Positions 5,389 to 6,418 of a DNA stretch of 6,418 nt are shown piece after piece. The position numbers were made by a program, and so were the translations under genes. The notes beneath the pieces were generated by a model that saw only the letters and a list, made by a program, of their open reading frames with translations, searched no databases and was not told where the DNA came from. This DNA is from Lentisphaeria bacterium UBA1724 (GTDB lineage Bacteria > Verrucomicrobiota > Lentisphaeria > Oligosphaerales > Oligosphaeraceae). The stretch spans positions 1 to 6,418 of the forward strand of contig DCIO01000106.1 of assembly GCA_002315885.1 (NCBI GenBank). The letters run 5' to 3'. Every line of letters starts with the position of its first letter. Position 1 is the first letter of the stretch.

Positions 5389-6418
5389 GTGGACTTCCTT
5401 ATCCGACATTACGAAAAGCTGATCCTCGTCGTTTGCTTGCTGTTGTTGCTTTACAGCCTCCAGTATGTCTCGAACAGCCAGACACTCTCTCAGCGCCAGA
5501 CCAAGGAGGTGGCCGATGAGGTCTCCACGATTGTGAAGGGCGATACTTTGATTGAAGAGATGAACTCCGAGAGTTTTGAGGGGCTGGATCAGATGCTTAC
5601 TAATAAGATGACCCAGGTGGACTTGTTGGCTTCCCCCAATGAGGGCGTCCGTGCCAACGCGACTCGTGGCGGTCTGTTGGAGGGTGGCAAATTCATCATC
5701 TGCAAGAACAAGAATTGTGGATATGTGTTGCCCTTTGATGCCAGTACCTGCCCCTGGTGTCATGCGGAGCAGGATCCTGTGGGGCCTGAGATGCCTGCGG
5801 ATTACGATACCGATAAGGATGGTATTCCAGACATCGTCGAAAAAGAGTCTACTTTCCTCCATTACCGTTATCGTTTTGATGCAATGGAAGATTTTGACCA
5901 GGATGGTTTCCTGAATATTGAGGAATACCGCGCAGGAACTGCCATGGACAATCCCAAGTCTATGCCCGCGTTGGCTTATCTGCTGCGTGTGGACAAGGCG
6001 GAACAGAAGGCGCTGCCTGTCTCCCTGAAGAAAATCAAGCAGAATGGTTCTGCCAATCCCGCGGACTGGAAGGCCAGTTTGAATGTGGAGGGTGAGGCTA
6101 GAGCTCAGGATGTCAAGAATGGCGGAGTGATTCCCAAGATGAATGGTTATAAACTCACGGCATTCGCTCAGGATATGAGCAGCGTCACTATCTCGGATGG
6201 CACGAATTCTTATACTTTGCAGGCGGGTGCGGACTTTATCCGTGAAGAGAATTACTCCATCACCTTGCGCTATCTCGGCAACCACATTTTCCGTGGCATG
6301 GAGAAGAAGACTGACCTGGAGGCCCTGCTGAAGGCTGCCGAACCCCAGGAGACGGATCCCCGAAAACTGCGTCAGCAGCAGAACATGCGCCGAAACGGCA
6401 TGAACGGCATGAACGGCA
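5389..6418 (+). CDS. Single-pass membrane protein with zinc-ribbon-like and EF-hand-like motifs (Amuc_1099/PilP position), partial at the 3' end
   Basis: Open from a GTG at 5389 through the end of the window: 343 codons with no stop. AGAAGG at 5376-5381, seven bases upstream, is the best ribosome-binding site in the operon and fixes the start. There is a membrane helix at about 10-26. A four-cysteine motif follows (Cys105, Cys110, Cys121, Cys124; spacing 4, 10, 2), as in zinc ribbons. Two 12-residue EF-hand-type loops come next, at 140-151 (DTDKDGIPDIVE) and 168-179 (DFDQDGFLNIEE); the second is followed by YRAGT and DNP, common after such calcium loops in secreted PVC proteins. Residues 210-310 look beta-rich, including VTISDGTNSYTLQAG, which might be a PilP/GspC-like domain, but this is uncertain. 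The visible end is Asn-Gly-Met repeats. It follows the Amuc_1100-like gene by 53 bases, matching the position of Amuc_1099. Real gene: very likely; role: inferred from context. Confidence 0.85.
   Translation, partial: MDFLIRHYEKLILVVCLLLLLYSLQYVSNSQTLSQRQTKEVADEVSTIVKGDTLIEEMNSESFEGLDQMLTNKMTQVDLLASPNEGVRANATRGGLLEGGKFIICKNKNCGYVLPFDASTCPWCHAEQDPVGPEMPADYDTDKDGIPDIVEKESTFLHYRYRFDAMEDFDQDGFLNIEEYRAGTAMDNPKSMPALAYLLRVDKAEQKALPVSLKKIKQNGSANPADWKASLNVEGEARAQDVKNGGVIPKMNGYKLTAFAQDMSSVTISDGTNSYTLQAGADFIREENYSITLRYLGNHIFRGMEKKTDLEALLKAAEPQETDPRKLRQQQNMRRNGMNGMNG
6394..6418 (+). repeat. 9-bp tandem repeat AACGGCATG cut by the window end
   Basis: Two full copies (6394-6402, 6403-6411) and seven bases of a third run into the window edge, so the true copy number is unknown. 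Each unit encodes Asn-Gly-Met in frame. It gives the third pilus-like protein a Met/Gly low-complexity stretch comparable to those in its two upstream neighbours. Confidence 0.85.

Noticed and set aside
5344..6285. Reverse-strand open frame of 313 codons near the right end
   Set aside because: Antisense to the GTG-started gene at 5389, which has a good ribosome site, a membrane helix, a cysteine motif and two EF-hand-type loops.
1..6418. CRISPR array, tRNA, rRNA or insertion sequence
   Set aside because: No regularly spaced repeats of CRISPR size, no cloverleaf or rRNA-like segment, and no transposase or terminal repeats were seen; the repeats present are short coding or promoter repeats.

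Overview
The window holds a monocistronic purine-biosynthesis gene, guaB (IMP dehydrogenase), with its own terminator, followed by the front part of a pilus-like inner-membrane operon on the same strand. The pilus-like genes resemble the Amuc_1101 / Amuc_1100 / Amuc_1099 cluster of Akkermansia muciniphila in order and in protein features. Together with moderate GC coding regions and an AT-rich intergenic spacer, this suggests a member of the Verrucomicrobiota or a related PVC lineage. That placement is inference from gene content and recalled family features; no search was run.

Layout: 1-168 is a leader with long inverted repeats and a plausible guaB promoter. 169-1665 is guaB. 1684-1743 is a double hairpin ending in a strong intrinsic terminator. 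1744-2067 is an AT-rich spacer with no convincing gene, but with clustered A-tracts, two CGCG-centred palindromes, nested inverted repeats and two candidate promoters. 2068-4086 encodes a 672-residue PilM-PilN fusion. 4136-5335 encodes a 399-residue single-pass protein similar to Amuc_1100 and in the PilO position. 5389-6418 is a GTG-started gene running off the window, encoding a single-pass protein with a zinc-ribbon-like four-cysteine motif and two EF-hand-like calcium loops, in the PilP/Amuc_1099 position.

How they fit: in type IV pilus and type II secretion machines, cytoplasmic PilM binds the INLLP tail of PilN. PilN and PilO pair in the periplasm, and PilP connects them to the PilQ secretin. 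Here the INLLP motif sits inside one polypeptide, between the PilM fold and the membrane segment, so PilM and PilN are covalently joined. A secretin gene would be expected just beyond the window.

The most unusual signal is that all three consecutive pilus-like proteins carry Met/Gly-rich low-complexity stretches in their predicted periplasmic parts (with Asp in the first, Arg/Ser in the second and Asn in the third). The third protein also has predicted metal-binding motifs. This may be a metal-responsive or flexible-linker feature of this version of the machine; the function is unknown.
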